A DNA stretch of 64,000 nucleotides from Cellvibrionales bacterium UBA7375 (GCA_949487135.1 CATAJQ010000012.1:1-64000), one strand, 5' to 3'. Numbered from the stretch's first letter, positions 41,537-51,472 are shown. Made by a program: numbers and translations. The notes: a model not told the origin generated them from the sequence alone.

Positions 41537-43146
41537 TTTTTCGGATTTGCGCTGGGAATAGCGCTTAAAAGTTCTTGGGTATAGGGCATCTGTGGTCTCG
41601 CCCACAACTCTTCAGTATCGGCCAATTCAACTAATTTCCCCTGCTGCATCACCGCGACGCGATCACAAATCGAGCGAACTACCGAAAGATCATGCGAAAT
41701 AAATAACATGGTTAGATTGCGTTGATCGACTAAACTCAGAATAAGTTCTAATATTTGCGCCTGAATGGTGACGTCGAGAGCAGAAACTGGTTCATCGGCA
41801 ACTATAAATTCTGGTTGGCTAGCAATAGCCCGACCTATGGCAATACGCTGTCGTTGTCCGCCAGAGAATTCGTGAGGATATTTTAGTACGCTAGATCTAG
41901 CCAAGCCGACATCATCCATCAACTGCTGTACCTGCTTGGCAACGGTCTTTTTGTTGGCAATAGCATGGTAGAGTAGTGGCTCTGCGAGGGTTTCATAAAC
42001 CGTCATTCGAGGGTTTAACGAAGCGTAGGGGTCTTGAAATATCATCTGCATTTTCGGTCGCCATGCCAAAATTTGACTGGCTTTCAGAGCCCCAAGATTG
42101 GTTCCAGAGTAGATCACCGATCCAGATGTGATTGGCGCTAGTTGAAGTATTGATCGCCCCAGGGTTGATTTACCTGAGCCCGATTCGCCTACCAGTCCAA
42201 AAATTTCACCCTTTTGGATGCTGAGCGACACATCATCTACCGCTTTTACCTGTTTATTACTGTTTCCAGAGAAATCTTTAAAGTAGGTTTTAATTCGACT
42301 GACTTCAATTAAAGGTGAGCCATCTTGAGCGCCACTGGGTTTTGATTTAGCCCCGCTGGGAATTGCTGATAAGAGTTTTTTAGTGTAATCACTGGTGCTG
42401 TTGTAAAACACCTCTTGGGTGGTGTTTTGATCCTGTGTTTTGCCCTCACACATGACCAGTATCTTATCGGCAATGCCAGCTACTACACCTAGATCATGAC
42501 TAATAAAAATGACCGCCACATCGCGGGTTTGTTGCAATTGTTTTATTAGCGTCAGAATCTGTGCCTGAATGGTTACATCTAGGGCGGTAGTGGGTTCATC
42601 GCAGATTAATAGCCGCGGTTTATTAATCAGTGCCATAGCAATCATTACCCGCTGACGCATACCGCCAGAAAACTCATGGGGATAGCTATTAAAGCGCATA
42701 TTAGGGTCAATAATTCCCACTTCATTTAACAGATCGATCGCCTCAATACGGGCTGTCTTGCGGCTTAGTCGCTGAGTTTTATCTGGGTGATAAATGAGTG
42801 GTTCAATTAACTGCTCGCCAATGGTTAAAAAAGGATTGAGAGAGGTCATTGGATCTTGAAAGATCATCGCAATATGATTGCCACGTAATTGGCGCATGCG
42901 ATCTGCGCTACATGTCAGAAGATCCTCATTATCAAACTTGGCAACACCGCCCTCTATCACTGCCGGCGGTTTAGGCAGTAAATCTAATAGGCTATAACAG
43001 GTAACTGATTTACCGGAACCCGATTCACCAACAATTGCTAATGTCTCTCCACTATCAACACTAAAGCTAATATCATCGACCGCTTTCACCACGCCATTTC
43101 TGGTGTGAAAAGAGACCTTGAGGTTATTAACTTCTAGAAGTGCCAT
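41533..43146 (-). CDS. Fused two-domain oligopeptide ABC transporter ATPase
   Basis: A 537-residue protein with two complete ABC ATPase domains in tandem, equivalent to OppD plus OppF (YejF-like layout). First domain: GESGSGKS, then [15 protein letters not shown] and [13 protein letters not shown]. Second domain: GESGSGKS, then [15 protein letters not shown] and [13 protein letters not shown]. Both are intact. I chose ATG 43146 (MALLEVNNL), which sits one base after the permease stop; an upstream in-frame start would add 16 residues from inside the permease gene. It energises the importer encoded just upstream. Confidence 0.95.
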   Translation of the reverse strand: MALLEVNNLKVSFHTRNGVVKAVDDISFSVDSGETLAIVGESGSGKSVTCYSLLDLLPKPPAVIEGGVAKFDNEDLLTCSADRMRQLRGNHIAMIFQDPMTSLNPFLTIGEQLIEPLIYHPDKTQRLSRKTARIEAIDLLNEVGIIDPNMRFNSYPHEFSGGMRQRVMIAMALINKPRLLICDEPTTALDVTIQAQILTLIKQLQQTRDVAVIFISHDLGVVAGIADKILVMCEGKTQDQNTTQEVFYNSTSDYTKKLLSAIPSGAKSKPSGAQDGSPLIEVSRIKTYFKDFSGNSNKQVKAVDDVSLSIQKGEIFGLVGESGSGKSTLGRSILQLAPITSGSVIYSGTNLGALKASQILAWRPKMQMIFQDPYASLNPRMTVYETLAEPLLYHAIANKKTVAKQVQQLMDDVGLARSSVLKYPHEFSGGQRQRIAIGRAIASQPEFIVADEPVSALDVTIQAQILELILSLVDQRNLTMLFISHDLSVVRSICDRVAVMQQGKLVELADTEELWARPQMPYTQELLSAIPSANPKN

Positions 43147-43147
43147 A

Positions 43148-44023
43148 TCAGTCCTTAGAGGCTCGTGGGTCAAGTGCATCGCGCAAGCCATCACCTAGAA
43201 AGTTAAGTGCAAATAGGGTTAATGAAAGAGTAATCCCTGGGAAAATAAGCAGCCAGGGGTATTCTTCCATAGTCTCAACCCCATAGTTTATAAGCAGCCC
43301 CCATGAACTTTGTGGCGGCTGAATTCCCAGACCTAAAAAGCTTAAAAAAGCCTCGAGTAACATCACACTAGGAATGGTTAGGGTGGTATAAACAACCACG
43401 GGTCCCAAGGTATTTGGGATGATATGTCGGCGAATAATGGCCCATCTTGAAAGCCCCATAGAGTAGGCCGCTTCAACAAATTCTTGTTTGCGCAGTGCCA
43501 TCACCTGACTGCGAACAATTCGCGCCATGGTCAGCCATTCAACAGCTCCGATAGCGACGAACAACAGTAAAATATTGCGCCCAAATACCACCATCAATAA
43601 AACAATAAAGATCATAAAGGGTAGGGCGTACATAATATCCACAATACGCATCATTACAGCGTCAACACGACCGCCGATAAATCCAGCAATTGAACCCCAG
43701 AGTATTCCAATAACCAGTGCTACAGCGGTGGCAATAAAGCCCACCATCAGTGAGACTCGACCACCGTACATAATACGCGTCAGCATATCGCGACCAAAGA
43801 TATCGGTGCCCAGCCAATGGGCGGAAGAGGGTGGTGTTGCCCCAAGCATCAAGTCTTGTTGCTCATAGCTGTAGGGCGCAATCCACGGTGTTAATAGCGA
43901 AACCGCACATAAGATAAGCAATACAACAAAGCCAAATAATGCCATGCGGTTTTTACGCAGTTTAATCCACGCATCGAGCCACAGTGAACTGCGTTGCTCA
44001 GATGCTTGAGAAGGATGTTGCAT
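43148..44023 (-). CDS. oppC: Oligopeptide ABC transporter permease, OppC-like
   Basis: A 291-residue inner-membrane permease with the OppC N-terminal extension (SLWLDAWIKLRKNRMALFGFVVLLI) and about six membrane helices. The EAA loop is present (EFVEAAYSMGLSRWAIIRRHIIPN). The LGTDIFGRDMLTRIMYGGRVSL motif is typical of OppC/DppC proteins. It overlaps the oppB-like stop by one base. Confidence 0.95.
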   Translation of the reverse strand: MQHPSQASEQRSSLWLDAWIKLRKNRMALFGFVVLLILCAVSLLTPWIAPYSYEQQDLMLGATPPSSAHWLGTDIFGRDMLTRIMYGGRVSLMVGFIATAVALVIGILWGSIAGFIGGRVDAVMMRIVDIMYALPFMIFIVLLMVVFGRNILLLFVAIGAVEWLTMARIVRSQVMALRKQEFVEAAYSMGLSRWAIIRRHIIPNTLGPVVVYTTLTIPSVMLLEAFLSFLGLGIQPPQSSWGLLINYGVETMEEYPWLLIFPGITLSLTLFALNFLGDGLRDALDPRASKD

Positions 44024-44958
44024 TAGTTACCTCCTCGCGCTTGCTGCCGCAGTTTTGGGTTAAGCCACAGAGCTAAAAGATCTGATAGTAAATTAAATAC
44101 AATTATTAGACCGGCAAAGAAAATAGTCATGCCCAAAATCATGGTGTAGTCACGATTAAATGCCGAGGTAACATAAAAGCGCCCCAGTCCTGGTATTTGG
44201 AAAATAGTTTCGACCACAAACGACCCACCCAATAGACCTGCAAAGGCCGGCCCCAAAAAGGCAATGACTGGAATCAATCCACCGCGAAGAGCGTGCTTAA
44301 AGATAATCAGTCGCTCTGATAGACCCTTAGCGCAGGCAGTGCGGATATAATCTTGTGATAGCACCTCGAGCATACCACTGCGAGAGAGTCGGGCAATGTA
44401 GGCGGCGTATCCCGTGCCAAGGGTAATAGCCGGTAGAATTTTATCTCCGGGAATATCGCCCCAACCAGAAATAGGCAACCATTCTAACTGAATTCCGAAT
44501 ACTAATATTAAAATTGGGCCCAGCAAAAAAGAGGGCATGCATATACCCAGCATGGCCGCTGACATGGGAATATAGTCCTGCAGGGTATTGGGTCTAATCG
44601 CAGCAAATACACCGGCACTAATGCCAATAAAAAGAGCGACCAGCATAGCGTATAGAGCTAACTCAGCAGTGACGGGCAAGCCAGCTGCAATAAGCTCATT
44701 TACCGTGCGTCCAGAATATTTAAATGATGGGCCAAAATCACCTCTTACAACGTCACTTAAATAACTTACATATTGCTGCCATAGAGGTTGGTCCAAGTTG
44801 TACTGTGCTTCCAAGGCGCGAGCAACTTCTGGTGGCACCGCTTTTTCATCAGAAAATGGACCCCCAGGTGCACTGTGAATCAGTAAAAAAGTCACTGAGA
44901 TAACGACCAATAATACTGGAATGGCCTGAAGTAATCGGCTGGCGATAAAACGCAACAT
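44023..44958 (-). CDS. oppB: Oligopeptide ABC transporter permease, OppB-like
   Basis: A 311-residue permease that pairs with the OppC-like subunit. It has the OppB features: an N-terminal helix, APGGPFSDEKAVPPEV, LDQPLWQQYVSYL.DVVRGDFGPSF, and the EAA loop (DYIRTACAKGLSERLIIFKHALRGGLIPV). It shares one base with the stop of the substrate-binding gene, so the whole importer is tightly coupled. Confidence 0.95.
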   Translation of the reverse strand: MLRFIASRLLQAIPVLLVVISVTFLLIHSAPGGPFSDEKAVPPEVARALEAQYNLDQPLWQQYVSYLSDVVRGDFGPSFKYSGRTVNELIAAGLPVTAELALYAMLVALFIGISAGVFAAIRPNTLQDYIPMSAAMLGICMPSFLLGPILILVFGIQLEWLPISGWGDIPGDKILPAITLGTGYAAYIARLSRSGMLEVLSQDYIRTACAKGLSERLIIFKHALRGGLIPVIAFLGPAFAGLLGGSFVVETIFQIPGLGRFYVTSAFNRDYTMILGMTIFFAGLIIVFNLLSDLLALWLNPKLRQQARGGN

Positions 44959-46613
44959 TAGGGTGTTACCTCAGAGGAGCTCGTAGGTTCCAGATAGATA
45001 TCGCGGTAGTTAGATTGATTGAGAATATTGCGCCCAAAATTCTTAACGGAGGGGTGTACAAGGTTATTTGAGGTATAGACGTAAATTGGAATAACAGGCA
45101 TCTCTTCGAGTAATAACTTTTCTGCCTGTTTAAATACCTCTAACCGCTGTTGCTGTGTTTTTGCAGTCGGCGCCTGCTGTAAAATCAGTTGATCATATTC
45201 TGGGTTACACCAATTAGTTCGGTTATTGCCGCCATTGCATAAAAACATATCAAGGAAGTTGTTGGGGTCCACATAGTCGCCTATCCAACCGGCCCGAGCT
45301 ATTTCGTAATGATGGTTACTGACCGTATCCAAATACACTTTCCACTCCTGATTAAGCAGGGTGACATCTATATTAAGGTATTTTTTCCACATCTGTTGCA
45401 GAGCAACGGCAATTTTTCGATGCCCCTCACTGGTATTGTAAAGGATCTCTGTGGTGGGGAAGCCCTCGCCATTGGGGTAGCCAGCATCAGCCAGTAATTG
45501 TTTAGCTGCCTTTGGGTCAAAGGTTAAATCACTCTCGGGGTAATAACCCATGGTACCCGGTGGGGTAATGGCATAGGCAGGTATCTGGCCGCCCTTAGTT
45601 ATTTGAGAAACTAATTGATCGCGGTTTATGGTCATACCCAGTGCTCGACGCACGCGCTTATCTTTTAAATGGGGCTGTTCAACATTTAGTCGATAGAAAT
45701 AGATACCTAAATAGGGTTGAATACGAAGAGAGGGGTCGCCCGCTTGCTTATAAGCCTCGATTTTGTCAGAGGGAATACCGCTGTAATGTAACTGGCCTGC
45801 ACGGAACATACGCTCTTCAGTGGTTACATTTTCAGTGGGATAAAATACCACCTGATTTAAACCGACATTGTCCGCATTCCAGTAATAGGGGTTGCGTTCA
45901 ACCGTGATGCGCCGATTAATTTTCCATTCTTTTAATTGAAAAGCACCATTGCCAACAATATTGCCTTCATAAGTCCAGCGGGTTCCGCGCTGATCCGCGC
46001 TGCCAAATTTTTCTACCGTAGCGCGATGAACAGGGTAGGTGCTGTAATGATCGAGTAACTGTAAAAAGTAGGGTATGGGGTTGGTTAGGGTAACTTGCAG
46101 TGTGTAATCATCTAAGGCTTTTACCCCCACCTGATCAAAATCCTTTAACTCACCCTCATAATAGGCCTTAGCGTTGTGGATTGGGAAATACATATAGGCG
46201 TATAGATTGCCCAATGCCGGTTGCAGTGCACGCCACCATGACCACACATAATCATGGGCATTGTGCGGGTCGCCATTAGACCAGCGCGCATTTTTACGCA
46301 GATAGAAAGTGTAAACTCGTCCATCATCACTAATATCCCAAGACTCAGCAACACCCGGACGAGGCTCAAGTGTTTCACCATCTTTGTGAATTAAGCCTTC
46401 CATTAGCGAAGAGATAATATGGTGTTCGGGCACACCGGTTGCTATATGCGGGTCTAAGCTTTGCGGCTCGGTACCATTACCCCAGTGCAGGGTGCCTTTT
46501 AAATTTCCTGACTCGACATTGCTTTGGTAGTCTCCACAGCCTGAGAGAGCAACTAATAGGCTAATAATGCCTAATAGAAAAAGCGATTTTAAACAGAGTT
46601 TTTGATTTAGCAT
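44958..46613 (-). CDS. oppA: Oligopeptide-binding lipoprotein, OppA-like
   Basis: A 551-residue extracytoplasmic binding protein (SBP family 5). The signal ends in a lipobox VALSGC, so Cys26 is lipidated, unlike E. coli OppA, which is free in the periplasm. The body follows OppA closely: LHWGNGTEPQSLDPHIATG, GLIHKDGETLEPRPGVAESW, GNGAFQLKEWKINRRITVERNPYYW, and MPVIPIYVYTSNNLVHPSVK. AAGGA precedes the ATG, and a TATAAT box lies 26-31 bp upstream on the minus strand. It is the first gene of a four-gene importer; the substrate is probably peptides, inferred from family. Confidence 0.93.
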   Translation of the reverse strand: MLNQKLCLKSLFLLGIISLLVALSGCGDYQSNVESGNLKGTLHWGNGTEPQSLDPHIATGVPEHHIISSLMEGLIHKDGETLEPRPGVAESWDISDDGRVYTFYLRKNARWSNGDPHNAHDYVWSWWRALQPALGNLYAYMYFPIHNAKAYYEGELKDFDQVGVKALDDYTLQVTLTNPIPYFLQLLDHYSTYPVHRATVEKFGSADQRGTRWTYEGNIVGNGAFQLKEWKINRRITVERNPYYWNADNVGLNQVVFYPTENVTTEERMFRAGQLHYSGIPSDKIEAYKQAGDPSLRIQPYLGIYFYRLNVEQPHLKDKRVRRALGMTINRDQLVSQITKGGQIPAYAITPPGTMGYYPESDLTFDPKAAKQLLADAGYPNGEGFPTTEILYNTSEGHRKIAVALQQMWKKYLNIDVTLLNQEWKVYLDTVSNHHYEIARAGWIGDYVDPNNFLDMFLCNGGNNRTNWCNPEYDQLILQQAPTAKTQQQRLEVFKQAEKLLLEEMPVIPIYVYTSNNLVHPSVKNFGRNILNQSNYRDIYLEPTSSSEVTP

Positions 46614-46638
46614 CCACTACTTCCTTATTCCTACTATC

Positions 46639-46644
46639 ATTATA
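46639..46644 (-). promoter_or_regulatory. Candidate -10 box for oppA operon
   Basis: On the minus strand the bases read TATAAT, 26 bp before the oppA start codon. The region 17 bp further upstream is T-rich and gives no clear -35 box, so an activator may be involved. Confidence 0.4.
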
Positions 46645-46709
46645 TGGATAAACCACAAAAAAAATACACTTTGATTCAGTTATAGCTAGGTTTTGACTGA
46701 CTTTGGTTC

Positions 46710-46738
46710 TTGCACTTATAGGTCAAACCTCGCATAAT
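46710..46738 (+). promoter_or_regulatory. Promoter of the SRP RNA gene
   Basis: TTGCAC (46710-46715), a 17-bp spacer, and CATAAT (46733-46738) lie just before ffs. Transcription would start near 46745 in a GC-rich CGCGCC stretch, the kind of discriminator seen in stringently controlled stable-RNA promoters. A short 5' leader would then be trimmed. Confidence 0.6.
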
Positions 46739-46761
46739 CTCGCGCCTCGAATCTTTTCAAT

Positions 46762-46876
46762 GGTGGCCCCCTTTGGTCCCCTCGCAATAGACGACTATTA
46801 ACCCCGCCAGGCCCGGAAGGGAGCAACGGTAGTAGTTATTCTGTGTGCCGAGGTGTGGCTATTGGGGGTCATCGCC
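46762..46876 (+). ncRNA. ffs: Signal recognition particle RNA (4.5S)
   Basis: The conserved SRP domain IV is plain: CCCCGCCAGGCCCGGAAGGGAGCAACGGTAG would fold into the tip hairpin with its GGAA tetraloop and the asymmetric internal loop (AGGCC / AGCA) that binds Ffh. The closing strand GTGTGCCGAGGTGTGGCT pairs back, and the outer GGTGGCCCCC / GGGGGTCATCGCC arms close the stem. Ends are estimated from the outer pairing. The location directly before dnaX is as in Pseudomonas. Confidence 0.93.
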
Positions 46877-46943
46877 ATTCTTCCTTTGCGGTCGTCGAAT
46901 ATATACCTATAATGGTGCTTTGATTATCACTGAGTAACCCCTT

Positions 46944-48674
46944 ATGAGCTATCAGGTTCTTGCCCGCAAATGGCGTCCCAACACATTTTCTGAAATGGTT
47001 GGGCAAGAGCATGTGTTGCAGGCATTGATTAATGCGCTGGACAACGATCGCTTACATCATGCCTATTTGTTTACCGGTACGCGCGGGGTTGGCAAGACCA
47101 CTATTGCGCGAATTTTAGCAAAGTGCCTCAACTGTGAGGAGGGTGTTAGTTCAAAGCCCTGCGGTGTTTGTAGTAGCTGTCAGGAAATAGCCTCAGGTCG
47201 CTTTATCGATTTAATGGAAGTAGATGCCGCATCCCGAACTGGGGTTGATGATATGCGCGACTTACTCGACAACGTGCAATATGCGCCTGCTCGAGGTCGC
47301 TATAAGGTCTATTTAATTGATGAGGTGCACATGCTGTCTAAGCAGAGTTTTGCCGCACTGCTTAAAACCCTGGAAGAGCCTCCAGAGCATGTAAAGTTTT
47401 TGTTCGCCACTACCGATCCGCAAAAATTGCCGATTACCGTGTTATCTAGATGTCTGCAGTTTAATTTGAAAAACCTCAGTACAGATAAAATATCTCAGCA
47501 TCTTAATTATGTTCTTAATGAAGAAAAATTACCTTCTGAAGAGTTGGGTACATTGGCATTGGCGCGCGCCGCAGATGGCAGTATGCGCGATGCACTCAGT
47601 CTAACGGATCAAGCGATTGGTCATGGAGGTGGCAAAATCACCGAATCTGATGTCAACGCCATGCTTGGTACTATAGATCGCAGTTTCGCGATTGGTATCT
47701 GTAATGCACTTATCGCCGGAGACGGAACTCAGTTATTAGCCGAAGTGTCAAAGATGGCTGAATTGAGCCCTGATTATATAATGGTGTTAGCGGATTTATT
47801 ATCTATTTGGCATCAGGTTGCGATTATGCAAACCGTACCAGAATCTATTGATAAAACACTGTCTCACTATGCTGATATATGTGAAATTGCTAATTCAGTT
47901 TCGCGAGAAGATATTCAGCTTTACTATCAAATATGTTTGCTTGGACGAAAAGATTTAGATTTGGCGCCAGATTTGAAATCTGGTTTTGAAATGGTATTAC
48001 TCAGAGCATTAGCCTTTCGTCCTGGCAGTGCTAGCGGTAGTAAAAAATCAGCGCCAATCAAAGCCAATACGGGGGCGGAAAGTAGCCTAAAAAAGCCTAA
48101 AGCTGAAGTGAGTCCGGTGCCGCAGGCGCAGCAAAAAATCACCCCAAAAGTAGAATTGGTTGAGAATCATAAGCCCGCGGTAATTCAGCAGGTAGAGCCC
48201 GAGATTACTCCAGTTAAAGAGCAGGCAGCGGTTGAGCAAAACATTGCCGACCTGCCAATAGAAACAAACAACAATATTACTTTAAACCAACTGGCACCGA
48301 ACAACTGGCTTGAGGTTCATAGTCAGTTAAACCTTGGCGCATCTTTGGGTGAAATTGCCAGTCATTGTCTGCTTAGTGAAAGGCGTGAAAATCAGCTTTT
48401 CTTTATCATAGATCAAGAGCAAACTAGTTTGTACGATGCTGCCCATCAGCAGAGTTTGGAAGAGGCTCTCAGCGATTATTTTGGCGTTCAGGTAAGCGTA
48501 GAGATCTCCTTTGGAAAGACACAAAAAGAAACACCGCGTGCAGCCAATATAAGGGCTAAAGAAGAGCGATTAGCCGCGGCTATTGAGGTGTTAAATCAAG
48601 ACCCTGATTTACAAGAATTTAAGCAAAAATTTGATGCAAATTTAGATGCAAAAACAGTTCGTCCCATCGATTAA
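46944..48674 (+). CDS. dnaX: DNA polymerase III tau/gamma subunits
   Basis: A 576-residue clamp-loader ATPase. Walker A is GTRGVGKT (45-52). The zinc ligands Cys64, 73, 76 and 79 are at E. coli positions. DEVHMLSKQSFAALLKTLEEPPEHVKFLFATTD and LSRCLQF are the sensor regions. Domain III ends near residue 370, then a proline/lysine/glutamate linker leads to the tau C-terminal domain that binds the polymerase. A slippery site at codons 382-384 would give a gamma form of 385 residues (see the separate entry). Tau is shorter than in E. coli (643). Confidence 0.97.
   Translation: MSYQVLARKWRPNTFSEMVGQEHVLQALINALDNDRLHHAYLFTGTRGVGKTTIARILAKCLNCEEGVSSKPCGVCSSCQEIASGRFIDLMEVDAASRTGVDDMRDLLDNVQYAPARGRYKVYLIDEVHMLSKQSFAALLKTLEEPPEHVKFLFATTDPQKLPITVLSRCLQFNLKNLSTDKISQHLNYVLNEEKLPSEELGTLALARAADGSMRDALSLTDQAIGHGGGKITESDVNAMLGTIDRSFAIGICNALIAGDGTQLLAEVSKMAELSPDYIMVLADLLSIWHQVAIMQTVPESIDKTLSHYADICEIANSVSREDIQLYYQICLLGRKDLDLAPDLKSGFEMVLLRALAFRPGSASGSKKSAPIKANTGAESSLKKPKAEVSPVPQAQQKITPKVELVENHKPAVIQQVEPEITPVKEQAAVEQNIADLPIETNNNITLNQLAPNNWLEVHSQLNLGASLGEIASHCLLSERRENQLFFIIDQEQTSLYDAAHQQSLEEALSDYFGVQVSVEISFGKTQKETPRAANIRAKEERLAAAIEVLNQDPDLQEFKQKFDANLDAKTVRPID
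48078..48128 (+). promoter_or_regulatory. Candidate -1 programmed frameshift site in dnaX
   Basis: The heptamer A AAA AAG is at 48089-48095 in the correct phase (codons CTA AAA AAG). After a -1 slip the ribosome reads GCC then TAA (48098-48100), giving a 385-residue gamma protein ending in KKA. A purine-rich GGGGGCGGA element ends about 9 bases upstream, where E. coli has its stimulatory Shine-Dalgarno sequence. A GTGCC-GCA-GGCGC hairpin (48116-48128) lies about 20 bases downstream. Confidence 0.75.
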
Positions 48675-48693
48675 ATATCAAAGTAGGTAGTGA

Positions 48694-49011
48694 ATGGATA
48701 TTAATAAATTAATGAAGCAAGCATCGGAAATGCAAGAAAAGATGCAGTCAATGCAAGAGCAAGCAGCCAATGCAGAAGTTACCGGTGAAGCGGGTGCGGG
48801 CTTGGTGAAAGTAGTGATGACTGGGCGACACGATGTGCGAAGTGTCAGTATAGATCCATCTCTGCTCGATGAGAGTAAGGAATTCTTAGAAGATTTATTA
48901 GCGGCGGCGGTCAATGACGCTGTGCGCAAAGTAGAAGCCAAAAATAAGGATGCAATGGGTTCATTAGCCGGCGGTATTAATTTGCCACCTGGATTCAAGT
49001 TTCCACTTTGA
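48694..49011 (+). CDS. ybaB: YbaB/EbfC-family nucleoid-associated protein
   Basis: A 105-residue DNA-binding protein, usually a dimer shaped like tweezers. It has the typical helical start ([58 protein letters not shown]). It sits between dnaX and recR in nearly all gammaproteobacteria. Its precise role is unclear; nucleoid organisation is the common view. Confidence 0.95.
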   Translation: MDINKLMKQASEMQEKMQSMQEQAANAEVTGEAGAGLVKVVMTGRHDVRSVSIDPSLLDESKEFLEDLLAAAVNDAVRKVEAKNKDAMGSLAGGINLPPGFKFPL

Positions 49012-49034
49012 TGTGGTTTTTTTGAGGAATTTCC

Positions 49035-49628
49035 TTGTACGGAAAAACGATAGATCAATTAATTGAAGCGCTGCGCATACTCCCCGGTGTTGGTGTTAAG
49101 TCGGCACAGCGAATGGCGCTCCAACTATTAGAAAAAGATAGGGATGCGGCACGCAAGCTTGCGAGTGCTATTGATGAGGCAGCTAACAAGGTTGGAAGGT
49201 GCGCGCAATGCCGAACCTTAACAGAGCATGACCTGTGTGATATCTGCAGTAATCCCAATCGATCAGAATCTCAGCTGTGTGTGGTTGAAAGCCCTGCCGA
49301 TTTGTATGCTATTGAACAGGCCGGTGGTTACCGAGGGAAATATTTTGTCCTCCTCGGACATTTGTCGCCGATTGATGGTATTGGTCCAGAGCAGTTGGGT
49401 ATTGATAAGCTAATAGAAAGACTGCAGTCTAATTCGGTCGATGAGTTAATACTTGCCACTAATTTGACCGTCGAAGGCGAAGCTACAGCACATTTTATTG
49501 CCGATAAAGCCAAGGCTTTAGGTGTCCAAGTTAGTCGTATTGCCTATGGTGTCCCCATGGGTGGTGAATTGGAATATGTAGATGGCGGCACGCTTAATAT
49601 GGCACTTCAAAGTAGAAAGACAGTCTAA
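49035..49628 (+). CDS. recR: Recombination mediator RecR
   Basis: A 197-residue ring-forming protein of the RecFOR pathway. It has an N-terminal helix-hairpin-helix ([16 protein letters not shown]), a zinc finger ([16 protein letters not shown]), and a Toprim domain ([39 protein letters not shown]). The start is TTG 49035, eight bases after GAGGA; no ATG or GTG would keep the conserved N-terminal helix. Confidence 0.96.
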   Translation: MYGKTIDQLIEALRILPGVGVKSAQRMALQLLEKDRDAARKLASAIDEAANKVGRCAQCRTLTEHDLCDICSNPNRSESQLCVVESPADLYAIEQAGGYRGKYFVLLGHLSPIDGIGPEQLGIDKLIERLQSNSVDELILATNLTVEGEATAHFIADKAKALGVQVSRIAYGVPMGGELEYVDGGTLNMALQSRKTV

Positions 49629-50753
49629 ATGAGTACATGGATCAATAATAATAATGGGTTAAAAGACCTTTGTGACCAGCTTGCAGATTCACAACTTATA
49701 GCGCTAGACACGGAGTTTATTCGCACCGACACCTACTATCCAAAAATTGCATTAATTCAGCTATCTGATGGTGAAACCATCTGGTTAGTTGATGTGCTCG
49801 GTGTTGATGATTTTTTACCGCTTAAAAAGTTATTAGAAAGTCCAGATAACACCCTTATATTTCACGCCTGTGCCGAAGACCTTGAAGTTCTAGATCACGC
49901 CATCAATATACAGCCAACACAGATTTTTGATACTCAGATTGCTGCCGGAATAGTCAATATTGGCTACTCAATGGGCTATGCTAGATTAGTGGATAGCTTG
50001 CTTGATATTCAACTTGATAAACAGGAAACACGCTCCAACTGGTTGGCGCGGCCATTGACACAGCGGCAGTTAGATTACGCAACTGTCGATGTGCTTCATC
50101 TACATAGTTTGTACAGTATATTGGTAGAAATGTTGAATCAGCAGGATCGTTTTAAGTGGTTTGAAGAAGAGACAAAGGGGCTATTTAAGGTTGTTGATCA
50201 GCGCAAAAATAATCAGGATTACTATACTCGTATAAGAGGAGCTTGGCGTCTTGATGCTCAATCGCTAACAACTTTGCGTCATCTTTGTCGCTGGCGTGAG
50301 GCCTTGTCGCGAAGCAAAGATGTGCCGAAATCACGAATTGCCAAAGACAATGTGCTGTTTGATATTGCAAAAAAAATGCCCAGATCCAAAAAGCAGTTAC
50401 ATTCGATAGATGACTGGCACCCTGGAAGTATTAGGCGCTATGGCGAGCTGGTTTTAAAAGAGATAGAAGTATCTCTTTCACAGAATCATGATGCCTGGGT
50501 GCCGCAACCACTCTCAAGTAGTCTAAACGCAATTGCTAAAAATATTAGGAAGTTGTTAGTTAAGATCGCCGAGGAGCAAAAAATTCCTCAAGAATTCTTA
50601 GCCAATAAACGAGAGCTAGAAGATATACTGCGCAGTAGTCAGCAGGGACAATATCAGCTCCCCGATCGCATTAAGCAAGGATGGCGTCAGCAATGGGTTC
50701 AACCTGCTATCGAGTCTGAGCTTAGTAAAGCCAATTTAACTTGTGAGCCTTAG
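49629..50753 (+). CDS. rnd: Ribonuclease D
   Basis: A 374-residue 3'-5' exoribonuclease involved in tRNA 3' end trimming. DEDD motifs are Asp27 and Glu29 (ALDTEF), HACAEDLEVL, and YATVDVLHL with the Tyr of the DEDDy class. An HRDC domain follows (about 200-285). It begins right at the recR stop and overlaps the next gene's possible GTG by one base. Confidence 0.96.
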   Translation: MSTWINNNNGLKDLCDQLADSQLIALDTEFIRTDTYYPKIALIQLSDGETIWLVDVLGVDDFLPLKKLLESPDNTLIFHACAEDLEVLDHAINIQPTQIFDTQIAAGIVNIGYSMGYARLVDSLLDIQLDKQETRSNWLARPLTQRQLDYATVDVLHLHSLYSILVEMLNQQDRFKWFEEETKGLFKVVDQRKNNQDYYTRIRGAWRLDAQSLTTLRHLCRWREALSRSKDVPKSRIAKDNVLFDIAKKMPRSKKQLHSIDDWHPGSIRRYGELVLKEIEVSLSQNHDAWVPQPLSSSLNAIAKNIRKLLVKIAEEQKIPQEFLANKRELEDILRSSQQGQYQLPDRIKQGWRQQWVQPAIESELSKANLTCEP

Positions 50754-50755
50754 TG

Positions 50756-51025
50756 ATGCTGTGTGAAATATACAAGGGCAGTAAAAAAGCAGAAATGTAT
50801 CTTTATGTTCCTTTGCAAAATGGCTTAAAAGATGTACCTGAGGTATTGTTGCAAAGTTTTGGTGAGCTAGAACTTGTTATGAAGCTAGAACTCACTGCGT
50901 CCCGCAAATTAGCCAGAGTCGACGTGGCATCTGTATTAGACGATATCCAGGAAAAGGGTTTTTACCTTCAAGTGCCGCCCTCCACGTGGGATGCACCGCA
51001 GAGTCATTCAAAGGGATTGGAGTAA
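50756..51025 (+). CDS. ycgL: YcgL-domain protein
   Basis: An 89-residue protein of the YcgL family (CEIYKGSKKAEMYLYVP, then LTASRKLARVDVASVLDDIQEKGFYLQVPP). Function is unknown; structures show a small alpha/beta fold. I use ATG 50756; GTG 50753 one codon earlier overlaps the rnd stop. The rnd-ycgL-ycgN order is conserved in Pseudomonas. Confidence 0.92.
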   Translation: MLCEIYKGSKKAEMYLYVPLQNGLKDVPEVLLQSFGELELVMKLELTASRKLARVDVASVLDDIQEKGFYLQVPPSTWDAPQSHSKGLE

Positions 51026-51032
51026 TTCTCTT

Positions 51033-51470
51033 ATGAGTGAATTTTGGCAAACCAAAAAGCTACACGAAATGTCACAACAGGAGTGGGAGTCCCTCTGCGA
51101 TGGCTGTGGCAAATGCTGTTTGGTTAAGCTCGAAGATTACGAAACTGCAGAGATATATCACACTAATTTAGCCTGTAAATTATTGGATATTAATGCCTGT
51201 CGCTGTACTAATTATGAGGGCCGGCAACAGCAGGTGGATGATTGCGTTAAGCTAGATCCGCAAAACTTAAAGTCGATAAAATGGCTGCCTGATACCTGTT
51301 CATATAAACTGATAGAGCAGGGCAAACCTTTGCCTGATTGGCACTATTTGATTACAGGTGAGCGAGATACAGTGCATCAGGTATTGGGTTCCGTAAGACA
51401 TTTTGCAACCACAGAAGTGGGTGTTGAAGAGCAGGATTTAGAACAGCATATTATTCAATGGGTTGACTAA
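51033..51470 (+). CDS. ycgN: YcgN-family cysteine-rich protein
   Basis: A 145-residue protein of the UPF0260/YcgN family. The CDGCGKCC motif near residue 24 and further cysteines (LLDINACRCTNY, DDCVKL, LPDTCSYKL) make up the cysteine pattern of the YkgJ-like zinc/iron-cluster group. Function is unknown. I chose ATG 51033, with GGAG upstream, over an ATG at 50991 inside ycgL. Confidence 0.93.
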   Translation: MSEFWQTKKLHEMSQQEWESLCDGCGKCCLVKLEDYETAEIYHTNLACKLLDINACRCTNYEGRQQQVDDCVKLDPQNLKSIKWLPDTCSYKLIEQGKPLPDWHYLITGERDTVHQVLGSVRHFATTEVGVEEQDLEQHIIQWVD

Positions 51471-51472
51471 TT

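Noticed and set aside
48133-48142. Further A-runs in dnaX as alternative slippery sites
   Set aside because: The AAAAAAT runs near 48044 and 48133 are not in the X-XXY-YYZ phase needed for a -1 slip, unlike 48089-48095.
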